Source: Bacteroides mediterraneensis (GTDB taxonomy: Bacteria; Bacteroidota; Bacteroidia; Bacteroidales; Bacteroidaceae). Taken from it: DNA of 64,000 bases. The first letter of the stretch is position 1. Each line of letters opens with the position of its first letter. The translations under genes and the position numbers were made by a program. Location of the stretch: assembly GCF_900128455.1 (NCBI RefSeq), contig NZ_LT635783.1, forward strand, positions 38,794-102,793, written 5' to 3'. Positions 1 to 9,635 of this stretch are shown here, one piece after another. The notes beneath the pieces were generated by a model. The model was not told the DNA's origin. It saw nothing but the letters and a program-made list of their open reading frames with translations, and searched no databases.

Positions 1-419
1 GTTGCGAATTTATTGGTGAAGGTATGCGTTGGAACGATTTGGTACGTTGGTCTTCAATGGACCAGTTGGTGAATAATAAGTTTATTCCTGAAGGATGTAA
101 TTTCTGGGCTAAAATGTATAAGACTGCCATTTATGATGGTGAAGGGTATGAAGCCACAAACGTCGTTACTTATATTGAAGGACCGACAGATGCAAAAGCC
201 AATATATCTTCACGTTCAGAAAGTACTTATATTCGTCCTTACAGAATTTTAAGCAACAATCCTGTATTTGATGGATATACCTGGATGAATGCACATTATA
301 ATTCTCCACTGCCGATTCGTGAGATTGAATTGCTTTCACCGGATGAATCAGTAGACACTTCTGTCCTTTATCAGACATGGGGTTGGCCTACAGTTCCGAA
401 TATGGAAGCGGAAAAATAA
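1..419 (+). CDS. SusD/RagB-family outer-membrane lipoprotein, C-terminal part (5' end outside window)
   Basis: The frame is open from base 3 and ends at TAA 417-419, so only the last ~139 residues are present. The translation begins CEFIGEGMRWNDLVRW, the E-x-x-GEG-x-R-x-x-DLxRW signature near the C-terminus of SusD proteins. The tail (LPIRE.ELLSP and a terminal WGWP) also fits the family. SusD proteins sit on the cell surface and bind glycan above a SusC TonB-dependent channel. The partner susC and any enzymes of this locus must lie upstream of the window. It is on the opposite strand from the second SusC/SusD pair at about 20-25 kb, so it is a separate locus. A strong terminator follows. Confidence 0.9.
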   Translation, partial: CEFIGEGMRWNDLVRWSSMDQLVNNKFIPEGCNFWAKMYKTAIYDGEGYEATNVVTYIEGPTDAKANISSRSESTYIRPYRILSNNPVFDGYTWMNAHYNSPLPIREIELLSPDESVDTSVLYQTWGWPTVPNMEAEK

Positions 420-441
420 ACTAAAGTTTTAATATTCTTTG

Positions 442-490
442 AGAGAGGTTGTTCCGAATTTACACAGGAACAACCTCTCTTGTTATTTTG
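442..490 (+). terminator. Rho-independent terminator after susD fragment
   Basis: Perfect 14-bp inverted repeat (442-455 with 467-480, 11-nt loop) directly followed by a T-rich stretch (TGTTATTTTG). It lies 22 bases after the susD stop, so it closes that operon. Confidence 0.85.
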
Positions 491-1072
491 TCCCTGTCCA
501 ATAAAGCCAATTAGACATAAAAAGTATTGCTCAACTATAACCTGCAAACACCTCATCTATACTACATTCCTACTTTTACAGCCATCCGAGAATAGTACAT
601 TCCTGATATAGTATATAGGCAAAAACAGATAAATTCAAATATAGCCACCAGCCGTCATTTGTTGGCACCGAAAAGAACTCTACACAAGAACGTGGAAGCC
701 ATAAACACATGACGGCTGAATAAAAGCACATAACAACAAGATGATTACAAGCATCGGAACCCTTTACATCGTATTCACCACCATATTTACATCATATCCA
801 AAGGATTGCTGACTTATCCAGTAATTTTATCACTCGACAATAGGGTGGTTGCCCGCTAAAATGCATACTTTTACCCATAAATAAGAATTTGGGAGTGACT
901 AAATTCTAAGGGATATGGACTGAGTTCGCAATTGAAGTCAGTCCTATTTTTAGGCCTCCGCAAAATCTTTATCAAACAACAACGAGAAAGATATCACTTG
1001 CAGACTACCTTTACCTAACAAACTTTTACAAAACATATCACACTTACAAATTAAACCTCCAATAAAAGTCCT
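491..1072. other. AT-rich stretch without a recognisable gene
   Basis: No convincing ORF. Two structures are visible. One is a perfect 10-bp inverted repeat, CAGCCGTCAT at 649-658 and ATGACGGCTG at 709-718, with a 50-nt loop. The other is a terminator-like hairpin at 917-944 (11-bp stem with one mismatch) followed by TATTTTTA. The second hairpin could end an unseen short transcript from within this stretch. Confidence 0.5.
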
Positions 1073-1080
1073 TACCTTTG
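1073..1080 (+). promoter_or_regulatory. Bacteroidota -7 box (TACCTTTG)
   Basis: TACCTTTG matches the Bacteroidales -7 consensus TAnnTTTG and lies 20 bases before the hydrolase start. No clear -33 TTTG is seen at the expected distance. Confidence 0.5.
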
Positions 1081-1099
1081 CTAGAAAAATTATTCTGCC

Positions 1100-2359
1100 A
1101 TGAAAAAAATTCTACCGTTCTTTATCGGAAGCTTATTTTTAGTTTCTACCCTCCACGCCCAGCAAACCAACCTGCAACGGGCCGCAACCATTCTGCAATG
1201 GATGAAAGACACCCAATGCGACAGTATCTATGCCTGTTTCGATGCAAAAATGCAGCAGGCCATTTCCTCCTCACAGTTAAAAGACATGTGGACACAGGTG
1301 GAGCAACAACTTGGCCCGCTAGAAAAAGAAAAAGAATGGAAACAGGATGCCATCGACGGTACGGTGGTCTACTATACTGATTTGAAATTCCAACGCGCTC
1401 CACTACGCTTGCTGGTGACCTTCAATGCAGATAACAAAGTGAGCGGACTCCGGTTGCTTTCGGTTCCTCCGGAAGAAAAACCATTGGTCGCCCCGTTCGA
1501 CAGTGTGCATCTGGAAGAATCCCCCATTGAAGTGGTTTCCGGAAATTACAAACTACCCGGCACCCTCACCCGTCCGAAAGGAAAGACCCACCTTCCGATT
1601 ATCATCCTGGTGCATGGCTCCGGCCCACAAGACAGAGACGGAAGTATCGGTCCCAACAAAATTTACCGGGACATTGCCTGGGGACTGGCCGCTCAAGGTA
1701 TAGCTGTACTCCGCTATGACAAACGTACGTATGTATATGGAAAAGCCTCCGTTCCGGAAGGCAAAGAGATTACTCCCGATGAAGAAGTGGTAGAAGATGC
1801 GGTTTCAGCCTGCCAATTAGCGGCCTCCCTGCCGTTTATCGACAAGCGGAAAGTATTCATTGCCGGACACAGTCTGGGAGGACTACTGGCCCCGCTTATT
1901 GCTACCCGCTGTCCGTCGGTCACCGGACTTATTCTGCTGGCCGCTCCTTCCCGCCCACAGGATGACATTCTTAAAGAACAAATACGTTATTTGGGCTCAT
2001 TGAACGGAAACACGGATGAAAAGCTTCTTGCCCAACAATACCAGCAAATAAAAGCCGCTGCCCCCCAAATCTATTGGGACTATCTGGACAAGTACGCACC
2101 TGTCATGACTGCCTGTTCCTTGTCTGTTCCGATGCTCTTCCTGCAAGGAGAACGAGATTATCAGGTAACGATGCAGGATTTTGCCATGTGGAAACTGGGA
2201 ATGTTCGGCAAAACGAATGCCACGTTCCAGTCCTACCCCACCTTAAACCACTGTTTCATGGAAGGTACCGGTAAATCGACGCCGATGGAATACAATCACC
2301 CCGCACGGGTATACGGAAAAGTAATGGAAGATATAGCAAAATGGGTCACCCAAGAATGA
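1100..2359 (+). CDS. Secreted alpha/beta hydrolase with N-terminal DUF3887-like domain
   Basis: The 419-residue protein starts with a signal peptide (cut near LHAQ, residue 20). A DUF3887-like domain of about 100 residues follows (about 25-125), then a serine hydrolase fold. Visible elements are the oxyanion motif HGSGPQDRDGSIGPNK (from residue 172), the nucleophile elbow GHSLGG (Ser258), Asp353 in ERDYQV and His384 in LNHCF, so the catalytic triad looks complete. It probably acts in the periplasm as an esterase or peptidase-like hydrolase; the substrate cannot be read from sequence. It is monocistronic, with its own -7 box, and converges on the S9 peptidase gene 34 bases downstream. Relation to the neighbouring glycan locus is possible but not shown. 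Confidence 0.85.
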   Translation: MKKILPFFIGSLFLVSTLHAQQTNLQRAATILQWMKDTQCDSIYACFDAKMQQAISSSQLKDMWTQVEQQLGPLEKEKEWKQDAIDGTVVYYTDLKFQRAPLRLLVTFNADNKVSGLRLLSVPPEEKPLVAPFDSVHLEESPIEVVSGNYKLPGTLTRPKGKTHLPIIILVHGSGPQDRDGSIGPNKIYRDIAWGLAAQGIAVLRYDKRTYVYGKASVPEGKEITPDEEVVEDAVSACQLAASLPFIDKRKVFIAGHSLGGLLAPLIATRCPSVTGLILLAAPSRPQDDILKEQIRYLGSLNGNTDEKLLAQQYQQIKAAAPQIYWDYLDKYAPVMTACSLSVPMLFLQGERDYQVTMQDFAMWKLGMFGKTNATFQSYPTLNHCFMEGTGKSTPMEYNHPARVYGKVMEDIAKWVTQE

Positions 2360-2393
2360 ATGACCCATTTTGCTATCTGTAAAACCGGATGAT

Positions 2394-4658
2394 TTATTTT
2401 CCGGTTTTGATTTTATCCCATGACGGAGGAGTGACTCCCATCAAATTACGGACAAAGAAATCATATCGTTTGTGTTCGCCAAAATCCTCTCCCATGGTAT
2501 GGTGAGCACCCGGAATCACCACCAGTTCAAAATCCTTATTGGCTTTTACCAACGCATTGACTACCTGCATCGTAGAAGAGGGGTCTACATTGTCATCCAA
2601 TTCGCCGACCACCAGCATCAGTGGACGAGTCAGCCGATAGGCATTGTCCACATTCGAACAAGCACTGTAAGACTCATCTACCGGATATCCCATCCAAAGT
2701 TCGTTCCACCAGATTTTATCCATCCGGTTGTCATGACAACCACAAGCCGAATAAGCCGCCTTGTAGAATTCTGGATGGAACAGTACAGCTCCTGTAGATT
2801 CCTGTCCGCCGGCTGAGCAACCAAAGATACCGACACGGTCAATGTCCATATAAGGATATTTCTGTGCAGCAGCCTTAATCCAGGCAATGTGGTCGGGCAG
2901 TCCGGCATCTTTCAGGTTTTTGTAGCACACTTCCTCAAATTCTTTGGAACGGAAAGAAGTGGTCATACCATCTACCTGTACTACGATAAATCCAAGCTCG
3001 GCCAAAGAAGTCATCCACCAGTTATAAGAAGAGAAAGTCTTCGGCACATACTGGTCGCCCGGACCGGAGTAGATGTACTCAATCACCGGATATTTCTTCG
3101 ACGAATCGAAATTGGACGGACGGTAAATCACACCCCACATGTCGGTTTTTCCATCACGACCTTTGGCTGTAAACACTTCGGGAGCCTTCCATCCGTTAGC
3201 CAGCAGTGCAGAAATGTCTGCCTTTTCCAGCTGCATACGGATTTTCCCATTCTTTGCCTCACGCAACACAGCTACCGGCGCCTGGTCTACCTTACTGTAT
3301 ACATCTACCAGATACTTATAGTCGGGCGAATACCAGCACTGGTGCATACCCTCTTCGGGAGTCAGTTCTACCAGGTTGCTGCCGTCGAAGTTGATTTTAT
3401 AATAATGAATCAAGTAAGGGTCTTCCTTTTTATTCATGCCATTGGCGGAGAAATAAATCACCCCGTTGGCCTCATCCACATACTGCACACCACGTACGTA
3501 CCATTCACCTTTGGTAATCTGGTTCAACGGTTTCCCTGTGGCCCGGTCGTACATATACAAGTGATTGTAATTATCCCGCTCGCTCGACCAGATAATCCGT
3601 TTACCGTCGCTCAGATAATTCCGGTAAATACGGGGATAATTTACGTATTTCTCTTCTTTCTCTTCAATCAACGGACGGACCTTTCCATCGACTGCCGACA
3701 TTTCCAACACCCGATACACCTTGTGTCCGCGTTCGTTGTATTCAAAAGTAATGCCTTTGCTGTCTGCATTCCACATCGGAGCCGACAAATCATACTGATG
3801 ACTAAACAACTCTGTAGAAGGAATCAACCGGCGACCGGATTCCACCTCAAAAATGCAGGGCACCTTGAAACGCAGCTCATCGCCCGGTTTGGCATACTCC
3901 TGCTTGTGCAGCTTCGGCTGTGACTGGTCGGCAGGAGAAGACTCCACATAATACACATAGCGCTTCTCTACCGGACGAATCCGACAAGACACCACCGACT
4001 TGGAGTCGGGCGACCATTGGATATAAGCAGAATAATAATTACTCAATGTACCGTCTTGGCTCAGCTGTTTCTCTTCGCCGGTCGCAATTTCACGCACATA
4101 CACATTGTCGTTCTTGATGAAAGCCACCCATTTACCGTCGGGAGAAGTCACCGGACGTCCTTCTTTTTCATCGTCCACTTCCATCCAGTGGCGTTCTTTT
4201 CTACGGGGAGGAACCGCACCTTCATCGAGCAAACGGTTGTGCTTGATGCTGTAAGCCCAGAACTTACCGTCAAGTTGGAAGCGCAACGTATCAAGAGACA
4301 CATTCAGCCGACAGTCCTGAAGCGGAAGATGATACGCATCCACCTTCCGACCTGACTGTTCAGATAAAGCTGTAGCCATTTTCTGCTGGTCGAACAAAGC
4401 TGTCCGTTTAGCCGATGCCGCATCCACCTTCACATACTCGTTTCCTTTCTCAGTCTGACGTACATACCAGAAAGAAGAAGTCTGTTCTACCCAGTGAGGC
4501 ACCACTCCTGCATAAAGTACCTGCTTCATACTGTATCTCTCCCGAAGCGCATAAGCCCGGTTATAATCTTCTACTGTACCCTGTGCAAAAAGCGGCATAC
4601 AAGCTGCACTTCCCAGCATGATGGACAAAAGTCCCGATTTCCATAAATTGTTTCCCAT
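2394..4658 (-). CDS. Secreted S9-family (DPP-IV-like) serine peptidase
   Basis: The 754-residue protein has a signal peptide (cleavage near PLFAQ, residue 26), an N-terminal beta-propeller of the DPP-IV N type (about 100-480) and a C-terminal S9 peptidase domain (about 500-745). Catalytic residues are Ser615 in GCSAGG, Asp688/Asp689 in GELDDNVD and His719/His720 in GAHH. The family cleaves after proline or alanine near the N-terminus. However, I do not see the DWxYEEE loop that anchors the substrate N-terminus in classical DPP-IV, and the elbow is GCSAGG instead of GWSYGG, so dipeptidyl activity is uncertain. It is the last gene of the minus-strand glycan locus, about 100 bases after a GH127 gene, which suggests trimming of proline-rich peptides freed of sugar. 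Confidence 0.88.
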   Translation of the reverse strand: MGNNLWKSGLLSIMLGSAACMPLFAQGTVEDYNRAYALRERYSMKQVLYAGVVPHWVEQTSSFWYVRQTEKGNEYVKVDAASAKRTALFDQQKMATALSEQSGRKVDAYHLPLQDCRLNVSLDTLRFQLDGKFWAYSIKHNRLLDEGAVPPRRKERHWMEVDDEKEGRPVTSPDGKWVAFIKNDNVYVREIATGEEKQLSQDGTLSNYYSAYIQWSPDSKSVVSCRIRPVEKRYVYYVESSPADQSQPKLHKQEYAKPGDELRFKVPCIFEVESGRRLIPSTELFSHQYDLSAPMWNADSKGITFEYNERGHKVYRVLEMSAVDGKVRPLIEEKEEKYVNYPRIYRNYLSDGKRIIWSSERDNYNHLYMYDRATGKPLNQITKGEWYVRGVQYVDEANGVIYFSANGMNKKEDPYLIHYYKINFDGSNLVELTPEEGMHQCWYSPDYKYLVDVYSKVDQAPVAVLREAKNGKIRMQLEKADISALLANGWKAPEVFTAKGRDGKTDMWGVIYRPSNFDSSKKYPVIEYIYSGPGDQYVPKTFSSYNWWMTSLAELGFIVVQVDGMTTSFRSKEFEEVCYKNLKDAGLPDHIAWIKAAAQKYPYMDIDRVGIFGCSAGGQESTGAVLFHPEFYKAAYSACGCHDNRMDKIWWNELWMGYPVDESYSACSNVDNAYRLTRPLMLVVGELDDNVDPSSTMQVVNALVKANKDFELVVIPGAHHTMGEDFGEHKRYDFFVRNLMGVTPPSWDKIKTGK

Positions 4659-4760
4659 TGTGTTTTATTTTAAAAATCGGGACTTCAGATATTCTTTCTC
4701 GTATCCAAGAATATCCAAAGCCCCGAGTCTGATTGCATTATTATCTATCAATTATCATGG

Positions 4761-7169
4761 TCATTTCACTTCCCATTCGTACAAGCCTGAAGAGTTCTTA
4801 TCCGGCTGAACGACTTCCAGTTTTACAGCCTTGGTCTTTACCGGTTCAAATTCTACCGTGTTCGGATTACCTTTCTTCACGCCATATTCCGAGATGTTCT
4901 GTACCGGAGTCCAGTTGCCGGAAGCATCTTTGTAATAAATCTTCCAAGCTTTCGGCACACGGCAACCTCCCCATGGTGCATCGTCAAACCAGTAAACCGT
5001 AGAGCTGGAAACTTCCATCTCTTCCGGAAATTCGTAAGAAATCCATTCCGTAGTACCTTCTTTCGGCCACCAATGATAATAAGGAATGGTTCGGTCGTTT
5101 TCATCTTTCGGTACCAGCCCGTCGGTGATGGCAGACAAAGAAGTCACTTTATGAGATGCATCTATCTTACTCTTGGAAGCCAAGGTAGGAATAGCTACCG
5201 GACGAGTGGCACTTACTTCATTCGGCAACCATACCGCCATGTTACCGGCTCCACGGTGAGCCCATGCATAATACGGAATCATTGTCAGTGTATGATCTTT
5301 AGCCACCAGACGACCCGACTCATCGTATTCCAAGGTCTGGGCCTGTGTCTTGATTTCGTTAATACCATACAGCAAATCCGGTTTTTCTACCACTTCGAAC
5401 TTCGGCGTGCGGTTCATCAAGACACTCAGCACATCGAAATCGTTGTCCGGCCATTCCGCACAATAGACAATCGGGCCACGTTCTACAGACACCCGGCCAC
5501 GGTCAGCTTCCACTTTACCGTTGGCTCTAACCGTACGCACATTCATGTCGAAATGGATTTCCACCTTATCTCCCTTCTTCCATTTACGGTCGATAGTGAG
5601 ATATCCTTTCTCTAAATCCGATTTCACCTCTTGTCCGTTTACTTTCACACAGTACTTCGGACGACTTCCGTCGGTATAAGTATACAAATCGCTCGGAACC
5701 ACCTGATTGCGTACCCATCCCGGGATACGAATCTTCATGGCAAACTGTCCGGCTGAATTCCGGTCGACTGCCAACGTGATGTCTCCGTTCCAGGGATAAG
5801 AAGTGGTCTGTGACAAGGTCACCTTCTTGCCGTTTACTTTCAGCGTGGCATTGTTGGCAATGAACAAGTTGACATACACATCCTTGTCCTTCACTGCATA
5901 CACATAACCCGGTACAGAAGGAATGAAACGGCAGATGTTAGACGGGCAGCAGGCACAACCGAACCACGGCTGGCGCTGATGCTGTCCCATGGATTCCAAC
6001 GGATTCGGATAGAAGAATGAACCCCCATCCAATGATACGCCTGAAATCAGTCCGTTATACAATGTACGTTCCAGCACATCATAATACTTGGAATCCCCAT
6101 GCAAGAGGAACAGACGGTAATTCATATACACATTTCCGATAGCCGCACAAGTCTCACAGTAAGCCGACATGTTGGGAAGTTCATAATTTTTTCCGAAAGC
6201 TTCCCCATTGTTCGTTGCACCAATACCACCGGTTATATACAATTTCTTGGAAACGATGTTTTCCCAAATACGGTCAATGGCATGCACATACGCCGTATCT
6301 CCCGTCAAGGCAGCTACATCGGCCATACCAGAATACATGTAAGCCGCACGAACGGCATGTCCTACTGCCTCATCCTGTTCAATCACCGGCTTATGAGCCT
6401 GACTGTATTCATCCCGGCGGGAAGTGTAGCCACGCTTGTCCAGGAAGAATTTAGCTTCATCCAGATATTTCTGGTCACCTGTTACCAGATACAGTTTGGC
6501 CAATGCCATTTCGGCAATCTGATGGCCCGGTACACGTACCTGCTGTCCCGGTTTATCGCCGATTTCCCGGCAGACACAGTCTGCATAACGAATCGCAATA
6601 TCCAGGAAGTTACGCTGTCCCGTAGCCTGATAATGTGCAATGGCTCCTTCAATCATGTGTCCCAGATTATAGAACTCATGACTCAGTTCCTCCACCTTTT
6701 CCCAGCGTTTGCTACCCGCCCATTCATGCGGATGTTTGGGGTTCATGGTACGTGCCGTGTACAGATAGCCGTCGGGCTCCTGTGCGGCTGCCACAATCAC
6801 CAGTACACTGTCGATATACTTCTTCAATTTCTCATCCGGATACGTCTGAAGCAGATAGCTTGCTCCCTCAATAGTTTTGTACACATCCGTATCATCAAAC
6901 GAATACCCTGTCACCTTGTTGTTTTCACTCGGGTGAGCGGCCATTTCAAAGTTCTTGTAACGTCCGGTTTCTTCACATTTGCTGAAAGCCAGCGGAATCG
7001 TCACCTCACGGCTTGCTTTCAATCGTTGTCCCCAAAAAGAATCCGTCAGTTTTACCGAAGTAAACGGAACCGGATCAATCGGATAGCCATGTGCCGGAGT
7101 TTTCTTCTGTGCGTATGCCCCGCCTCCAATCAACGAAAAGAGCAGAGCTGAAATCACTAGTTTTTTCAT
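4761..7169 (-). CDS. GH127 beta-L-arabinofuranosidase-like enzyme, secreted
   Basis: The 802-residue protein has a signal peptide (GGGAYAQ, residue 21). Its (alpha/alpha)6 catalytic domain carries the GH127 (DUF1680) signature. The zinc/cysteine site is complete: CETC with Glu339 and Cys341, and GCACCP with Cys407 (nucleophile by analogy with HypBA1) and Cys408. Glu323 lies 16 residues before Glu339, as the HypBA1 acid/base Glu does. A beta-sandwich follows, and a C-terminal ~120 residues (WISYEFPEEMEVSSS onward) resembles an F5/8-type module. GH127 members release beta-L-arabinofuranose, including from hydroxyproline-linked chains; some act on rhamnogalacturonan-II instead. It sits 32 bases after the GH43 gene and is a paralogue of the GH127 lipoprotein at 24842-27280. 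Confidence 0.9.
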   Translation of the reverse strand: MKKLVISALLFSLIGGGAYAQKKTPAHGYPIDPVPFTSVKLTDSFWGQRLKASREVTIPLAFSKCEETGRYKNFEMAAHPSENNKVTGYSFDDTDVYKTIEGASYLLQTYPDEKLKKYIDSVLVIVAAAQEPDGYLYTARTMNPKHPHEWAGSKRWEKVEELSHEFYNLGHMIEGAIAHYQATGQRNFLDIAIRYADCVCREIGDKPGQQVRVPGHQIAEMALAKLYLVTGDQKYLDEAKFFLDKRGYTSRRDEYSQAHKPVIEQDEAVGHAVRAAYMYSGMADVAALTGDTAYVHAIDRIWENIVSKKLYITGGIGATNNGEAFGKNYELPNMSAYCETCAAIGNVYMNYRLFLLHGDSKYYDVLERTLYNGLISGVSLDGGSFFYPNPLESMGQHQRQPWFGCACCPSNICRFIPSVPGYVYAVKDKDVYVNLFIANNATLKVNGKKVTLSQTTSYPWNGDITLAVDRNSAGQFAMKIRIPGWVRNQVVPSDLYTYTDGSRPKYCVKVNGQEVKSDLEKGYLTIDRKWKKGDKVEIHFDMNVRTVRANGKVEADRGRVSVERGPIVYCAEWPDNDFDVLSVLMNRTPKFEVVEKPDLLYGINEIKTQAQTLEYDESGRLVAKDHTLTMIPYYAWAHRGAGNMAVWLPNEVSATRPVAIPTLASKSKIDASHKVTSLSAITDGLVPKDENDRTIPYYHWWPKEGTTEWISYEFPEEMEVSSSTVYWFDDAPWGGCRVPKAWKIYYKDASGNWTPVQNISEYGVKKGNPNTVEFEPVKTKAVKLEVVQPDKNSSGLYEWEVK

Positions 7170-7201
7170 GGTTTCATTGTTTATTTATAGGTTCTTGTTT
7201 T

Positions 7202-9616
7202 TCATTTATGTTCCAATGGAAGAGCTTCATCCCAAATTTTCAACGCATGCACATAACCACTAAACGGCCAATTGCCTTCCGCATTTTGTCCCAAAGTTAC
7301 AAATTGTATCGGTTTTATCAGCAACTGAATGTCTTTCGAGCTGATTAATTGGTCATTTATATACACTTTTTCTATTCTTCCATCAAAAACAACATAAATA
7401 TGTTGCCACTTCCCGGCCAAACTCTGGGCATCCTTATAACCCACGTCTTCATAAAAGCCGTAATGGTTCAGCATGCCGCAACGAGGTTCCGTCCCATTCA
7501 CCAACATAATCTTTTCCAACTCGTCATGTGAACTGGTAAAATCGGCTACACATTCATTTTCAGCCAGTTCCAGATTCAACACCCATGCCTCCAAAGTGTA
7601 AGGCGCATTGTCACGAAGAGTAGCCGGCAACATAAAGCTGGAGCGGAAGAACTGCTTGCCTTCAAAACGGAAAGCCTTCTTCCCTTGCACTTCCTCCACC
7701 ACTACCGGCGCTTTCCGTGCCTCGAAATAACCTTCCACTACGCCTTTGTTCGGGATATACGGCACAGTATCTCCTACGGCGAAATCTTCGGCTGTCATAG
7801 AGACCAGCAATCCTTTCTTTACACGGTCGGAAGCCTCCACACGTACCAGTCCCACTGTGGCATCGTATGCTTTTTCCACTTCTTCCTGCTTCCAGTTATA
7901 ATACCGGAAATTCGTCAAGACCAGTTCCCGGCCTGGAGCCTGAATCACCACTTTCCCGCGTTGCACATAGTCTTCTGCCGACTTGGAAGTCCAGCGGTTA
8001 TTTTCATATACCCAGACTGTGGCTGTATGTTCCTCTTTCGGATTGATGACCGGTGATTCGAATTCCAGCTGCGTACCCGGTGCCAAGACGATGGCTTCCT
8101 GTCCTCCTATACGCTTGCGGGAAACTTGTCCGGTCGTCAGTCGGAAGATGCCGCCCAGCATACCGCCGTCGTTCTTCCATTCCGTACCGTTCCAGTCCAA
8201 GCCTGAAAGCCCCATCCACAGCTGAGGAGAGGCCGTTTCATACGCCCCAAACACCTTGATATTCCACAATGCACCGGCAAAACCGTTTTTCTGTGTACCC
8301 GTGGTTGTCAATCGTACATAACGTGCATCCGTTTCTCCAAAATCCACCATCGGACTTCCAGCCAGATAATTGTGACGCTTGTCCGCAAAGACCTTCCATT
8401 GCTTTCCATCCACTGAGGTTTCAATCAGGTATTGATAATAAGATGTACCATATTCAAACTGCGTCCAGATGGTACGTATCTTTTCCACCTTCTGCAAATC
8501 AATTTCAATCCATTCCTGCCCCATCGTTTTCGGACGCCACAACGTACCGTTATTGTCATCCACCGCATATTCAGGCAAGAAATTCGCATCATAATACGAA
8601 GAAGCCTTGACCGGTTTCCCGTATGCCAAATTCTTCGATTTCAAGATACTCTTGGCAAAAGCACCGACTCCACTGTGTGTCCCTTCCACCGGTACAATCG
8701 AGCCATCGGCATTAAACTCCAGCTTGTCTATGCAAAGCTGGCGATGGAATCCCCGGTTGGAATGAGGATTGTCGTGACGATGATAGACAATGTAGTAATT
8801 GTCCCCTTCCTTCAGAATACTGTGATGCCCCGGACCATGCACCGTACCGTCGGCCGAGGTTTTCAGTACCGTACCTCTGTACGTATAAGGACCGAGCGGC
8901 CCTACTGTACTTGTGGCATATTGTACATGATAGGTGCTGTCATGACAAGAATCGGAGGAATACATGAAATAATAAATTCCGTTCCGCTTCATGACAAACG
9001 GAGCCTCGAAAAAGTCCTTGATTTCCGTATTGGGTATCAGCTTCGTTTCCACAAAACCTTTCATGTCGGGTGTCATTTTTCCTGCCCCGCAACCAAAGCC
9101 TTTGTAAATACCCCATGTTCCCCAATACAGATACACGGAGCCATCGTCATCTACAAACGACTGCCCGTCCAGCGTAATCGCATTTTTTACAAACCGGTCG
9201 GGTACCAGTACTGCTTCACTCTCGCCGAGCACGTTTTTCCACGGGCCACGTGGCGTTTCAGCCATTCCTTCATACACATTACACGGCTGGCAATAAAACA
9301 TCCGATACGTTCCATCCGTATGTTTCATCACATCCGGTGCCCAAATCCAGTGACTGTTCGGCCAGTTCATCGGCATAATGGTCCAGTTCTCAAAATCCTT
9401 GCTACACCACACCTGCGCAGGGCCAAAGCCGGCTCCACTTCCATCGGTTGTGGCATATACATAATACGTGTCTCCAAATTTCTTTACAGTAGGGTCTGCA
9501 AAATATCCCGGAATAAAAGGATTGCCTGCTCCCGGTGTATTCCACTCCACTTTCTGCGAATACACCGCCTGCAAGGCCATTCCTAGAAACAAACCTGTCA
9601 GAACTTGCTTTTTCAT
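7202..9616 (-). CDS. GH43-family glycosidase with F5/8 type C and LamG-like modules
   Basis: I start at the ATG at 9616, which gives an immediate signal peptide (MKKQVLTGLFLGMALQAVYSQ), rather than 12 codons upstream; the product is 804 residues. The five-bladed propeller (about 30-310) has the GH43 residues Asp41 (FADPT), Asp150 (TLDGQSF) and Glu204 (FFEAPF), plus the HGPGHHS motif near 260. A discoidin/F5/8C-like module spans about 330-457, an uncharacterised region follows, and a LamG-like fold occupies about 650-800. GH43 enzymes are mostly alpha-L-arabinofuranosidases, xylosidases or galactosidases. With two GH127 enzymes nearby, arabinofuranosidase is the best guess. It lies 19 bases after GH97 and 32 before GH127, so all three are likely cotranscribed. 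Confidence 0.88.
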   Translation of the reverse strand: MKKQVLTGLFLGMALQAVYSQKVEWNTPGAGNPFIPGYFADPTVKKFGDTYYVYATTDGSGAGFGPAQVWCSKDFENWTIMPMNWPNSHWIWAPDVMKHTDGTYRMFYCQPCNVYEGMAETPRGPWKNVLGESEAVLVPDRFVKNAITLDGQSFVDDDGSVYLYWGTWGIYKGFGCGAGKMTPDMKGFVETKLIPNTEIKDFFEAPFVMKRNGIYYFMYSSDSCHDSTYHVQYATSTVGPLGPYTYRGTVLKTSADGTVHGPGHHSILKEGDNYYIVYHRHDNPHSNRGFHRQLCIDKLEFNADGSIVPVEGTHSGVGAFAKSILKSKNLAYGKPVKASSYYDANFLPEYAVDDNNGTLWRPKTMGQEWIEIDLQKVEKIRTIWTQFEYGTSYYQYLIETSVDGKQWKVFADKRHNYLAGSPMVDFGETDARYVRLTTTGTQKNGFAGALWNIKVFGAYETASPQLWMGLSGLDWNGTEWKNDGGMLGGIFRLTTGQVSRKRIGGQEAIVLAPGTQLEFESPVINPKEEHTATVWVYENNRWTSKSAEDYVQRGKVVIQAPGRELVLTNFRYYNWKQEEVEKAYDATVGLVRVEASDRVKKGLLVSMTAEDFAVGDTVPYIPNKGVVEGYFEARKAPVVVEEVQGKKAFRFEGKQFFRSSFMLPATLRDNAPYTLEAWVLNLELAENECVADFTSSHDELEKIMLVNGTEPRCGMLNHYGFYEDVGYKDAQSLAGKWQHIYVVFDGRIEKVYINDQLISSKDIQLLIKPIQFVTLGQNAEGNWPFSGYVHALKIWDEALPLEHK

Positions 9617-9635
9617 TGTGTTTCTCTTTTTCTTA

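Noticed and set aside
741-812. Short hydrophobic ORF of 23 codons (from ATG 741)
   Set aside because: It has no ribosome-binding context or family match and is too short to separate from chance in an AT-rich stretch.
8432-9586. Long open frames opposite the glycoside hydrolase genes (also 2889-3923, 6099-7151, 47810-49681)
   Set aside because: Their translations are rich in His, Arg, Ile and Pro without any family motif. They run antisense to genes with full domain and catalytic-site evidence, as expected for shadow frames.
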